This document shows, piece after piece, positions 15,001-21,951 of a stretch of 26,194 nt of DNA. Location of the stretch: positions 1-26,194 of the forward strand of contig DDFD01000116.1 of the NCBI GenBank assembly GCA_002337005.1, in the 5' to 3' direction. Position numbers and translations under genes: made by a program. Source of the stretch: Flavobacteriales bacterium UBA1937. GTDB taxonomy: Bacteria; Bacteroidota; Bacteroidia; Flavobacteriales; Weeksellaceae. The first letter of the stretch is position 1. Each line of letters begins with the position of its first letter. A model generated the notes under the pieces. It ran no database searches, was not told the origin of the DNA, and was given only the letters and a program-made list of their open reading frames with translations.

Positions 15001-16532
15001 GTTGGCGGCAACCCGTTGATTAAGTGCTAACAACAACCTACAAACTATAAAATGGACATTACAACAATAGCCGACTTACTTAATGAATTTGTATCTGCCG
15101 AAACAGAAATTCTAAATCAGCAGGATATAAAACACCCGACCACAATTGGAGCAATGTACGAGGGTTTGACAGAAACAGTTTTAAAAAAATCAGTTTTTGC
15201 AGGACTGAATTTGAAAGTTGTTAAGAACAGTTTTATCGCTGGCTGCGACACTGAATTTGATATAATGTTAGCAGAAGGTGAAGGTGAGAAAATTCCACAC
15301 ACTGACAGATACAAATACAAACCCGAACAAATTATTGCAATCATACAGGTAAAGAAAAATCTATACTCAAAGGATATCAAAGAAGGATTCAGTAACTTAC
15401 AATTCTTAATTGACTATTTTGAACCGAGAGACCCTGAAAGATTTGTTGGTAGATTGTTCAGAGATGGTTTTAGAGCTATATGTAGAAAAGATGTTACTGC
15501 ACGAAAGTCAGGTGAACTTTCAAAATACGAAGAGTTCATATTTCATACTTTAAGAGTTGAAGCATTTCTTCCAGTCAGAATCATTTGGGGATATAATGGT
15601 TTTGCAAGTGAGTTTAGTTTCAGAGAATCATTTTTTGAATACCTCAAAAGTAATTTGACAACTGACCTTAATAAGAAAATTGCAGGATTTGGACCACACA
15701 ATTTCCCTAACCTAATTTTTTGCGGACAGTTTACTATGTTAAAACAAAACGGAATGCCATTTGGCTATCCCGTTCAAGAAGGTAACTGGTGGGCATTTTA
15801 TACATCTTCTTCTTACAATCCGACAAAGTTTTTTCTTGAAGCAATTTGGACACGGTTGTCTTATAAGTTTGACCAACTACCGATGGACATATTTGGCGAA
15901 GACCTAACAATGGAACCAGCTAACAGATTTCTCGATTGCCGAATAAAAGAATGGAATGGTAATCACGGTTGGGAATACAATTACTTTACATTAAGTGATA
16001 AGTTCCTTAAAGAAAATCCAGGTGTAGCAGAATGGGAACCTGTTGAATTGGATATGCCACAGCACATAGTTGTTAGTGAACTTTGCAGAAAAGAAGAAAT
16101 TGACTTGACGGCTGACAAAGACCTTGAATCGTTTGTTATGAAAGAAGGAGCATACACATCACTAACCGACTTCATAGATAAATTGAAAATGACTGGCTTG
16201 GTGTTCGTTGAGAATAACAAACTAAAATTACTTACCGATCAATGTCAGTGTGCAATATTACCAACTGGTAAATTTGTAGCAGGTGAAAATAAAAGCGGAC
16301 GATTTACAAATTGGATGATGAGAGAAATAGCAAAATCTAAAAAGAAAAATGGCAAGTAACTCTGACATATCTTTCGGACACCGCTTTGTAGACAGATTCG
16401 GGCAGCCGCCAACACGGGTTTTGCGTCAGGCGGGCTGAAGTGCAAAATTCAGGTTTTGTACTTCTATTAAAATTTGTATATTAGCTGAACATTTCGGCTT
16501 CTAAAGCCCGCCCGAACGCAAAGCCCCGAAAC
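15001..16532 (+). mobile_element. Cassette-like unit 1 (DUF6602-like gene plus attC-like site)
   Basis: The unit opens with GTTGGCGGC (15001-15009). The exact reverse complement GCCGCCAAC recurs at 16405-16413, behind its single gene, where it opens a GC-rich hairpin that closes just before the GTT of the next unit (16533). This is the layout of an integron gene cassette in linear form: one gene, and core ends that are complementary to each other within one unit. The DNA upstream of 15001 is AT-rich with no hairpin arm, so this is the first unit of the run. Cores do not match GTTRRRY and no integrase is present, so mobility is inferred. Confidence 0.6.
15052..16359 (+). CDS. DUF6602-like protein with a PD-(D/E)XK nuclease-type N-terminal domain
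   Basis: A 435-residue soluble protein. The N-terminal third has the layout of a restriction-endonuclease-like fold: HPTTIGAMYEGLTETVLKK (Glu37), AGCDTEFDIMLAEGEGEKI (Asp70) and EQIIAIIQVKKNLYSKDIKEG (Gln99-x-Lys101). These give the E, D and Q/E-x-K residues of PD-(D/E)XK enzymes, with Gln in place of the second acid. The pattern fits my recollection of DUF6602 proteins. The middle and C-terminal parts are not recognised; SLTDFIDKLKMTGLVFVENNKLKLLT near residues 360-390 could be a winged helix. It is the only gene of cassette-like unit 1, with a short leader and no Shine-Dalgarno sequence. DNA cleavage and an antiviral or anti-plasmid role are plausible inferences from fold and mobile context only. 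Confidence 0.72.
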   Translation: MDITTIADLLNEFVSAETEILNQQDIKHPTTIGAMYEGLTETVLKKSVFAGLNLKVVKNSFIAGCDTEFDIMLAEGEGEKIPHTDRYKYKPEQIIAIIQVKKNLYSKDIKEGFSNLQFLIDYFEPRDPERFVGRLFRDGFRAICRKDVTARKSGELSKYEEFIFHTLRVEAFLPVRIIWGYNGFASEFSFRESFFEYLKSNLTTDLNKKIAGFGPHNFPNLIFCGQFTMLKQNGMPFGYPVQEGNWWAFYTSSSYNPTKFFLEAIWTRLSYKFDQLPMDIFGEDLTMEPANRFLDCRIKEWNGNHGWEYNYFTLSDKFLKENPGVAEWEPVELDMPQHIVVSELCRKEEIDLTADKDLESFVMKEGAYTSLTDFIDKLKMTGLVFVENNKLKLLTDQCQCAILPTGKFVAGENKSGRFTNWMMREIAKSKKKNGK

Positions 16533-16542
16533 GTTATGCGAG
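16405..16542. other. attC-like site between the two cassette-like units
   Basis: Outer core GCCGCCAAC (16405-16413). Left arm 16415-16436 pairs with right arm 16505-16528 through CGGG, TTTGCGT and GGCGGGCT blocks (19 pairs), separated by unpaired bases. Core of the next unit GTTATGCGAG (16533-16542). The loop between the arms holds its own hairpin, GAAGTGCAAAA (16437-16447) with TTTTGTACTTC (16454-16464), 11 pairs including one G-T. Paired arms with extrahelical bases, an apical structure and AAC...GTT ends are the features of integron attC sites. The core bases depart from RYYYAAC/GTTRRRY. Confidence 0.6.
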
Positions 16543-16566
16543 ATTGTACATAAAAAAACCGTAAAA

Positions 16567-17295
16567 ATGAATGAATTTTTAAATAATCCTTGGGTTACAG
16601 GTATAGGTGGTGGTATTATAAGTTCTTTTATTGTATTCTTTGCAACTAAATTCTTTCTAACAAAAAAAGAAAATAAAGAATACTTACAAAAAGTTGAAAC
16701 TGCAAATAATGAGTTACTTTATTCAATTAGGCCTCTTATAATTGAAAAAAAAATACCAAGTAAAGAAATTATATCTTCTGTAAAATTTTCTACTGCAAAA
16801 AAATATGGTGTAAAACCTGAAGATTTATATAATGATGTGTCACTTTCTAATGATTTAATAAACGAAATTTTATCAAATTCATTCCTGAGTTCCGACCAAA
16901 AACTAGAGTTTTGTAATTTATTACAAACTATACAAAATTCTAATAATATAACATCAGCGGAGAAACCAAAATATATTTACATTGATAACAAATCAAGTTC
17001 TACCAAATTTAGTAGTTTACTTTTGGCAACGACAACTTTTGCAATGGTTTTAACTGTAACATTATTTTTTACCAAAAATGCCGCAAAAATGGATACTGTT
17101 TTACTTTTTGAAGATAAGTTTTCAATTGTTTCATTAATAACTTTAATTCCAATATTAGCTATCATTTTTTTAACATTATTCAAAACTATTAAGGAAAAAG
17201 AGATTGAAAAACAAAGAATTTCTGAATTTAGAAAAATGACTGAAAAATTAAAGAGAAATTTTCTAGATAATGATGAAAAAAACAACCTCGCATAA
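16567..17295 (+). CDS. Membrane protein of unknown function with three predicted segments
   Basis: A 242-residue protein I cannot assign to a named family. It has one hydrophobic segment at the N terminus (about 12-31, in NPWVTGIGGGIISSFIVFFATKFF), a charged soluble stretch of some 115 residues, then two more segments (about 149-169 and 184-205) and a Lys/Glu-rich cytoplasmic-type tail likely to form a coiled coil. The N-terminal NPWVxGIGGGIISxxxVFF anchor is a pattern I associate with many otherwise different accessory proteins of Bacteroidota, some near defence genes; this is recall. The stop codon TAA (17293-17295) lies inside the repeated core of the attC-like site, as is common for integron cassettes. 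No promoter was found within the unit, so it may depend on readthrough from unit 1. Confidence 0.75.
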   Translation: MNEFLNNPWVTGIGGGIISSFIVFFATKFFLTKKENKEYLQKVETANNELLYSIRPLIIEKKIPSKEIISSVKFSTAKKYGVKPEDLYNDVSLSNDLINEILSNSFLSSDQKLEFCNLLQTIQNSNNITSAEKPKYIYIDNKSSSTKFSSLLLATTTFAMVLTVTLFFTKNAAKMDTVLLFEDKFSIVSLITLIPILAIIFLTLFKTIKEKEIEKQRISEFRKMTEKLKRNFLDNDEKNNLA

Positions 17296-17320
17296 CATCG
17301 GTTTCGCAAAAGCGGGGTTG
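17287..17320. other. Incomplete attC-like site (left half only)
   Basis: CTCGCATAAC (17287-17296) followed by a GC-rich arm to about 17320, similar in order to the left arm of the complete site at 16405-16436. The right arm is not present. The 280-nt stretch after it (to 17578) is AT-rich and holds only the promoter of the next gene. Confidence 0.5.
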
Positions 17321-17521
17321 AAAGAATTCTCAAATACCAACAATTTTTTTTTCCAGTTTCAAAAGATTTACTTACTTAGTATTTCGAGAGTCATTTCGTA
17401 TTCATTTTCTGAATGATTTAATCTAGATTTCTGTTTCTGCCTTTTTATTTATGTGATAAATAAGAATGCTTTTTTAATTTGTTTGGTTCGTATGATTACT
17501 TTATATGAAAAGAATTAATGT

Positions 17522-17529
17522 TATATTTG
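17522..17529 (+). promoter_or_regulatory. -7 box of the NlpC/P60 lipoprotein gene
   Basis: TATATTTG is an exact TAnnTTTG match, 49 nt upstream of the start codon. TTTG copies at 17478-17485 are too far upstream to be its -33 partner. Confidence 0.55.
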
Positions 17530-17578
17530 TACTAAAATCAAGTGAAATCAAAATCTAAGATTAGTAAAAGCAGTTTAT

Positions 17579-18121
17579 ATGAAGCAGTTTGAAAAGATAA
17601 TATATGTAATCATTTTTTCATTGTTACTTTGGTCTTGTGGTTCATCTAAACCTGCGTATTCCAAAGTACCTAGCAAAACATCTTCTTCTAAAGCTAATCT
17701 CAGAAATCTTACCTCTTCAGCATATAGCAAGCCTTCACCTGAAGTGAAAAAAATATTAAATGATGCCGAAGATTATTTAGGTACTCCATATCAATTAGGA
17801 GGTACTACCAAAAAAGGTTTTGATTGCAGTGGTTTGGTTATCACGGTTTTTTCAGAGAATAATTATAAGCTTCCTCGTCGTTCAGAAGACCAAGCTAAAG
17901 AAGGAAAAAAGATAGAAATTCAAGAAGTAAAACCAGGAGATTTACTGTTTTTTGCCACTTCTAGTGCTGCAAAAGTAAATCATGTAGGCATTGTAAATGA
18001 AATTTCTTCTCGTGGCGAAGTTACCTTTATCCATGCCTCTACTTCAAAAGGAGTAATCATTTCTTCTCTCAATGATACTTATTGGAATAAAGCTTTCCTC
18101 TTTGCTAGAAGAGTGTTATAA
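17579..18121 (+). CDS. NlpC/P60 family cell-wall hydrolase, lipoprotein
   Basis: A 180-residue predicted lipoprotein that cuts peptide stems of peptidoglycan (gamma-D-Glu to diamino-acid bonds in the family). A lipoprotein signal ends in LLLWSC with the acylated Cys20. A Ser/Lys-rich linker follows to about residue 50. The NlpC/P60 domain (about 54-180) has the catalytic Cys83 in FDCSGLV, His135 in VNHVGIV and a third polar residue, His152, in FIHAST, all expected. GTPYQLGGTTKKGFDCSG and PGDLLFFATSS are family blocks. It lies directly upstream of dapD, whose product is made into diaminopimelate for the same cell wall. An independent -7 box precedes dapD, so they need not be one operon. Confidence 0.95.
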   Translation: MKQFEKIIYVIIFSLLLWSCGSSKPAYSKVPSKTSSSKANLRNLTSSAYSKPSPEVKKILNDAEDYLGTPYQLGGTTKKGFDCSGLVITVFSENNYKLPRRSEDQAKEGKKIEIQEVKPGDLLFFATSSAAKVNHVGIVNEISSRGEVTFIHASTSKGVIISSLNDTYWNKAFLFARRVL

Positions 18122-18127
18122 TTTTCT

Positions 18128-18135
18128 TATTTTTG
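18128..18135 (+). promoter_or_regulatory. -7 box of dapD
   Basis: TATTTTTG matches TAnnTTTG exactly and lies 74 nt upstream of dapD. TTTG at 18101-18104 gives a 23-nt spacer, slightly long. Confidence 0.55.
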
Positions 18136-18183
18136 CAAAACTTAAAACGGAATTAAATAGAAAGCGTTCTTAGAATTAGCTTT

Positions 18184-18204
18184 TAACTTATAACTTATAA
18201 CTTT
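18184..18204 (+). repeat. Three 7-bp units upstream of dapD
   Basis: TAACTTA (18184-18190), TAACTTA (18191-18197) and TAACTTT (18198-18204). The array ends 5 nt before the start codon, in the place normally held by a ribosome-binding site. Confidence 0.7.
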
Positions 18205-18209
18205 TATAT

Positions 18210-19022
18210 ATGTCACTACAACAGACCATTGAACAGATTTGGGATAACAGAGAACTTTTGCAAAACCAAGAATCACAAGATGCCATCAGAGAAGTAATCA
18301 AACAATTAGATTTAGGGCAGCTGCGTGTAGCAGAACCTACAGAAAACGGTTGGCAAGTAAATGAATGGGTAAAAAAAGCAGTAGTAATGTATTTCCCTAT
18401 CCAAAAAATGGAAACCATAGAAGTAGGTCCTTTCGAATTTCACGATAAAATGCCACTCAAAAAAAACTATGCCGAAAAAGGGGTACGTGTAGTACCTCAC
18501 GCAGTAGCTAGAGAAGGGGCATACATTGCTCCAGGTGTTATTTTAATGCCATCTTATGTTAATATTGGGGCTTATGTAGATTCAGGAACTATGGTAGATA
18601 CTTGGGCTACAGTAGGAAGCTGTGCACAGATTGGTAAAAATGTTCACCTAAGTGGTGGAGTTGGTATTGGTGGGGTGTTAGAGCCATTACAAGCTGCACC
18701 TGTAATTATAGAAGATGATTGTTTTGTGGGGTCTAGATGTATCGTAGTAGAAGGAGTTCACGTAGAAAGAGAAGCGGTTCTTGGTGCTAATGTGGTTCTT
18801 ACAGGTTCTACCAAAATTATAGATGTTACTGGCGAAACTCCTATTGAATATAAGAGCAGAGTTCCGGCTCGTTCTGTGGTAATCCCAGGTTCATATACCA
18901 AAAAATTTCCAGCTGGTGAATATCAAGTGCCTTGCGCCATTATCATAGGTAAACGTAAAGAAAGTACAGACAAAAAAACATCTCTTAATGATGCCTTGAG
19001 AGAAAATAACGTGGCAGTGTAA
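18210..19022 (+). CDS. dapD: 2,3,4,5-tetrahydropyridine-2,6-dicarboxylate N-succinyltransferase
   Basis: Transfers succinyl from succinyl-CoA to tetrahydrodipicolinate in the succinylase branch of lysine and meso-diaminopimelate synthesis (cytoplasmic, trimeric). The 270 residues match the family length. The N-terminal helical domain is MSLQQTIEQIWDNRELLQNQESQDAIREVIKQLDLGQLRVAEP. A left-handed beta-helix of hexapeptide repeats follows: GAYIAPGVILMPSYVNIGAYVDSGTMVDTWATVGSCAQIGKNVHLSGGVGIGG, VLEPLQAAPVIIEDDCFVGSRCIVVEGV. The C-terminal strand carries RVPARSVVIPGSYTKKFPAG. The identification is very clear. The start at 18210 is supported by the family N terminus; a heptad repeat fills the usual RBS position. 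A 23-nt gap leads to the glycan genes. Confidence 0.97.
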   Translation: MSLQQTIEQIWDNRELLQNQESQDAIREVIKQLDLGQLRVAEPTENGWQVNEWVKKAVVMYFPIQKMETIEVGPFEFHDKMPLKKNYAEKGVRVVPHAVAREGAYIAPGVILMPSYVNIGAYVDSGTMVDTWATVGSCAQIGKNVHLSGGVGIGGVLEPLQAAPVIIEDDCFVGSRCIVVEGVHVEREAVLGANVVLTGSTKIIDVTGETPIEYKSRVPARSVVIPGSYTKKFPAGEYQVPCAIIIGKRKESTDKKTSLNDALRENNVAV

Positions 19023-19045
19023 ATTGTTTTTTTCTTAGGGTTTGT

Positions 19046-20224
19046 ATGAAAAAATTCCAAAGCTTTGTTATTAGCTTTTTCACTAATTTTAATGTAATAT
19101 TTGCAGTCTATCTTATTGTGGCTGCATTTTCTGCATATATTAAATATTTAGGAGGAGCGCAGTGTTATAATAATTATTTATTATTCAAATATGTTTATTT
19201 ACACACAATAGAGCAGAAGAATATTTTTTCGTTATACCCAGAGTTATATTCAGATTGCAATCACTATGGTGTTTTTTTTAGTATTATTATTGCTCCATTT
19301 TACTATTTGCCAGACTGGCTTGCAATGATTTTGTGGAATGTTATAAATGCCTTGATTTTTTTGTTTGCAATACATAAATTGCCTTTTTCGATAACCAAGA
19401 GATCTGTTTTTGCTTGGTTATGTTTTCAAGAATATATTACAGCAGCTGTAAGTTTCCAATTTAATGTAGCACTTGCAGGTTTAATTATCCTTTCTGCGAT
19501 ATATATTTATGAAAGAAAAGAGGCAAAATCTGCCTTGGCAATATTAATAGGTACTTTTATTAAAATATATGGAATAGTAGGGTTGTCTTCTTTCTTTTTT
19601 GTTAAAAATAAAACTAAATTTATCCTTTATTTCATATTAATTGGATTAGCATTTTTTGTATTACCAATGATTATTTCTAGCCCTCATTTTGGAATTCATT
19701 CTTATATAGATTGGTATAATTCTTTAATTGAAAAGAATAATTCTAATCAAGTTTTAGGTAATAGACAAGATTTTTCTCTTATGGGCGTAATTCGTAGAAT
19801 TTCAGGGAGAGCAGATATTTCTAATATAGTATTTATAGCCCCAGGATTGTTTGTTTTTTTATTACCTTACATAAGAGTTAGTCAATACAAAAATTTGGCA
19901 TTTAGATTAATGATATTATCATCTACGCTATTGTTTTTGGTGTTATTTAGTTCTAGTTCAGAGAGTCCTACCTATATTATAGCTGTTTCTGGAGTCGTGA
20001 TTTGGTTTTTAATGCAAAAGAAAAAATCAAAAATAGATATTGCAATTATGGTGTTTGTAATTGTTTTTACTTGTTTTGCCTTTTCTGATTTATTTCCTAG
20101 ATCGATTAAAGAAAAAATTTTTATCAAATATGCTACAAAAGCGATACCTTGCATTATTGTTTGGATAAGAGTTATTTTTGACTTATTGACCAAAGATTTT
20201 GAAAAAGATTTTAATCTTAATTAA
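19046..20224 (+). CDS. GT87-like (DUF2029) polytopic glycosyltransferase
   Basis: A 392-residue integral membrane protein with about ten hydrophobic segments. It fits the GT-C fold family 87 (DUF2029), whose members use polyprenyl-phosphate sugars, such as mannosyltransferases of envelope glycans. The supporting segment is at about 45-105: LFKYVYLHTIEQKNIFSLYPELYSDCNHYGVFFSIIIAPFYYLPDWLAMILWNVINALIFL, with an acidic and aromatic loop after the first helix and the P-L-W pattern of the family. It begins the glycan block, 23 nt after dapD and 14 nt before the GT2 gene. The donor (polyprenyl-P-sugar) could be made by that GT2 neighbour. Acceptor and sugar are unknown. Confidence 0.75.
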   Translation: MKKFQSFVISFFTNFNVIFAVYLIVAAFSAYIKYLGGAQCYNNYLLFKYVYLHTIEQKNIFSLYPELYSDCNHYGVFFSIIIAPFYYLPDWLAMILWNVINALIFLFAIHKLPFSITKRSVFAWLCFQEYITAAVSFQFNVALAGLIILSAIYIYERKEAKSALAILIGTFIKIYGIVGLSSFFFVKNKTKFILYFILIGLAFFVLPMIISSPHFGIHSYIDWYNSLIEKNNSNQVLGNRQDFSLMGVIRRISGRADISNIVFIAPGLFVFLLPYIRVSQYKNLAFRLMILSSTLLFLVLFSSSSESPTYIIAVSGVVIWFLMQKKKSKIDIAIMVFVIVFTCFAFSDLFPRSIKEKIFIKYATKAIPCIIVWIRVIFDLLTKDFEKDFNLN

Positions 20225-20238
20225 AAATTGAAATACAG

Positions 20239-21168
20239 ATGAAAAAAATTTCAATTGTCATTCCTACTTATAATGAAGAAGGTAATATACAACAAATAAG
20301 AAAAGAAATAGAAACAGTTTTTAATTCTCTGTTGAACTATTCTTATGAAATTATTTTTGTAAATGACGGAAGTAGAGATAATACTCAATCTATGATAGAA
20401 AAACTAGCTAATGAGTTTTCTGAAGTAAAATTCATAGAATTTTCTAGAAATTTTGGTCATCAAAATGCAGTGAAAGCAGGCATGGATTATGCTAATGGTA
20501 ATGCCGTATTAACTATGGATGGAGACTTACAGCATCCACCAGAACTTATTCCTGAGCTAATTAAAAAATGGGAACAAGGATATGATATAGTATATACCGT
20601 AAGAAACTACACAGAAAAAGTTTCTTTTTTCAAAAAAATTTCTTCAAATTTATTTTATAGTTTTTTACTTAAATTATCAGATTTTGAACTTGTAAAAAGA
20701 GGAGGTGCAGATTTTAGATTGTTAGACCAAAGCGTGAATGATATTTTTAAAGATATAAATGAAAATGATATCTTTCTAAGAGGTCTCACAGGATGGGTTG
20801 GCTACAAACAGATAGGTGTAGAATATACAGCTAAAGATAGATTTTCGGGTAAAAGTAGTTATAATCTCAAGAAAATGTTTAGTCTCGCTTTTTCGGGTAT
20901 TACTTCTTTTTCTGTAAAACCACTTTATCTAGCTGCTTATTTAGGATTTATATTTACCTTCTTATCTATTATAATTTATGGAGCATATGTAGTGTACAGT
21001 TTTGTTTTGGGTTGCCATATTTCTGGTTGGGCTTCTCTTATTATGACCATTGTTTTTTTCGGAGGTATGCAACTCATTATGTTGGGTATTATTGGTATTT
21101 ATCTAGGTAAGATTTTTAAACAGGTAAAAGAACGCCCTAACTATATTATTCGTTCTAAAAATTTTTAA
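20239..21168 (+). CDS. GT2 family glycosyltransferase, DPM1/ArnC-like
   Basis: A 309-residue membrane-anchored GT-A glycosyltransferase that probably transfers a sugar from a nucleotide donor to polyprenyl phosphate, as do dolichol-phosphate-mannose synthase-like and ArnC-like members. The N-terminal catalytic domain shows SIVIPTYNEEGNI, IIFVNDGSRDNT, FSRNFGHQNAVKAGMDYA and the DXD metal site in TMDGDLQHPPEL (Asp94, Asp96). GADFRLLD and RFSGKSSYNLKKMFSLAFSGI follow. Two hydrophobic segments end the protein (about 230-255 and 263-288), typical of this subgroup. It sits 14 nt after the GT87-like gene and 1 nt before the deacetylase gene. Confidence 0.93.
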   Translation: MKKISIVIPTYNEEGNIQQIRKEIETVFNSLLNYSYEIIFVNDGSRDNTQSMIEKLANEFSEVKFIEFSRNFGHQNAVKAGMDYANGNAVLTMDGDLQHPPELIPELIKKWEQGYDIVYTVRNYTEKVSFFKKISSNLFYSFLLKLSDFELVKRGGADFRLLDQSVNDIFKDINENDIFLRGLTGWVGYKQIGVEYTAKDRFSGKSSYNLKKMFSLAFSGITSFSVKPLYLAAYLGFIFTFLSIIIYGAYVVYSFVLGCHISGWASLIMTIVFFGGMQLIMLGIIGIYLGKIFKQVKERPNYIIRSKNF

Positions 21169-21169
21169 A

Positions 21170-21946
21170 ATGATTTTACTTTCTTTTGATATAGAAGAAT
21201 TTGATATGCCTTTAGAATACAAAGGTGAGATCTCATTTGCCGAACAAATTTCAGTATCTAGAAACGGTCTTCAGTGTATTCTAAAAATCTTAAAGAAATA
21301 TAATATAAAAGCTACTTTCTTTTCAACAGTAATTTTTGCAGAAAATAATAAAGATTTAATTTCTGAATTACTTACTGATGGTCATGAATTGGCAAGTCAT
21401 ACTTGGTTTCACTCAGATTTTCAAGAAAACCATTTGCTAGATTCAAGAAAAAAACTAGAAGAACTATTTAAGACCAAAGTTGTAGGGCTTAGAATGCCCA
21501 GAATGATGCCTGTTTCAGGTGAAGTCGTTGCAGATGCTGGGTATTTTTATAATTCATCTATTAATCCTACGTTTTTACCAGGGAGGTATAATAATTTGAA
21601 AGTAAGTAAAACGGTGTTCTTGCAAAATAGCGTATTGCAATTTCCTGCATCTGTTTCTCCTACATTTAGAATTCCTTTGTTTTGGTTAAGTTTTCATAAT
21701 TTTCCATTGTGGCTTTATCAATTTTTGAGCAAAAGATGTTTGAAATCTACGGGATATCTAAACATATACTTTCATCCTTGGGAGTTTGCCAATATATCAA
21801 ACCTTAAATATAAACTGCCAAAATTCACCATTAATAATACTGGCGAAAAGATGGCATCCCGTTTTGAGAAATTTATTCTTTGGGCTATTGAAAATAATTA
21901 TAAATTCGATACTATTAAAAGTTTCGTCAAACAATTTGAAAAATAG
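21170..21946 (+). CDS. Polysaccharide deacetylase (NodB-type) family protein
   Basis: A 258-residue protein with the NodB homology fold of carbohydrate esterase family 4. Motif 1 is FDIEEFD (Asp7 and Asp12 region), and motif 2 is HELASHTWFH with His77 and His81, the metal-binding His pair. GLRMPRMMP is the substrate-groove motif with a conserved Arg, and YFHPWEF is the C-terminal His motif. The family removes N- or O-acetyl groups from glycans. No signal peptide is seen, so it may act in the cytoplasm on a lipid-linked precursor, as in the subgroup found in polysaccharide clusters. It starts 1 nt after the GT2 stop codon, so the two are translationally coupled. Confidence 0.92.
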   Translation: MILLSFDIEEFDMPLEYKGEISFAEQISVSRNGLQCILKILKKYNIKATFFSTVIFAENNKDLISELLTDGHELASHTWFHSDFQENHLLDSRKKLEELFKTKVVGLRMPRMMPVSGEVVADAGYFYNSSINPTFLPGRYNNLKVSKTVFLQNSVLQFPASVSPTFRIPLFWLSFHNFPLWLYQFLSKRCLKSTGYLNIYFHPWEFANISNLKYKLPKFTINNTGEKMASRFEKFILWAIENNYKFDTIKSFVKQFEK

Positions 21947-21951
21947 TGAAT

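Larger units (their letters stand above)
16533..17320 (+). mobile_element. Cassette-like unit 2 (membrane protein gene plus half attC-like site)
   Basis: The unit opens with GTTATGCGAG (16533-16542) and its exact reverse complement CTCGCATAAC lies at 17287-17296, overlapping the stop codon of the single gene. A left hairpin arm follows that resembles the arm of the preceding site (AAC-AtCGGTTT-GC...GCGGGGTTGAAAG). No matching right arm is found in the next 250 nt, so this end is incomplete or decayed, and the outer boundary of the unit is uncertain. As with unit 1, mobility is inferred. Confidence 0.55.

Noticed and set aside
16437..16464. The inner hairpin as a stand-alone intrinsic terminator
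   Set aside because: It lacks a T-run directly after the stem and lies inside the larger paired structure.
16405..16542. Reading the GC-rich hairpin as a classical integron attC with GTTRRRY cores
   Set aside because: GTTGGCG and GTTATGC each break the consensus in at least one position, so only the weaker label attC-like is used.
14779..17578. Insertion sequence or transposon as the cause of the 15-17.3 kb insertion
   Set aside because: No transposase, no terminal inverted repeats bounding the whole region and no target-site duplication were found; the complementarity is within each unit.
21946..21951. GTG at 21946 as the GT4 gene start
   Set aside because: Possible by overlap with the previous stop codon, but the ATG at 21952 gives the family's normal MKIAFDAKRFF N terminus.
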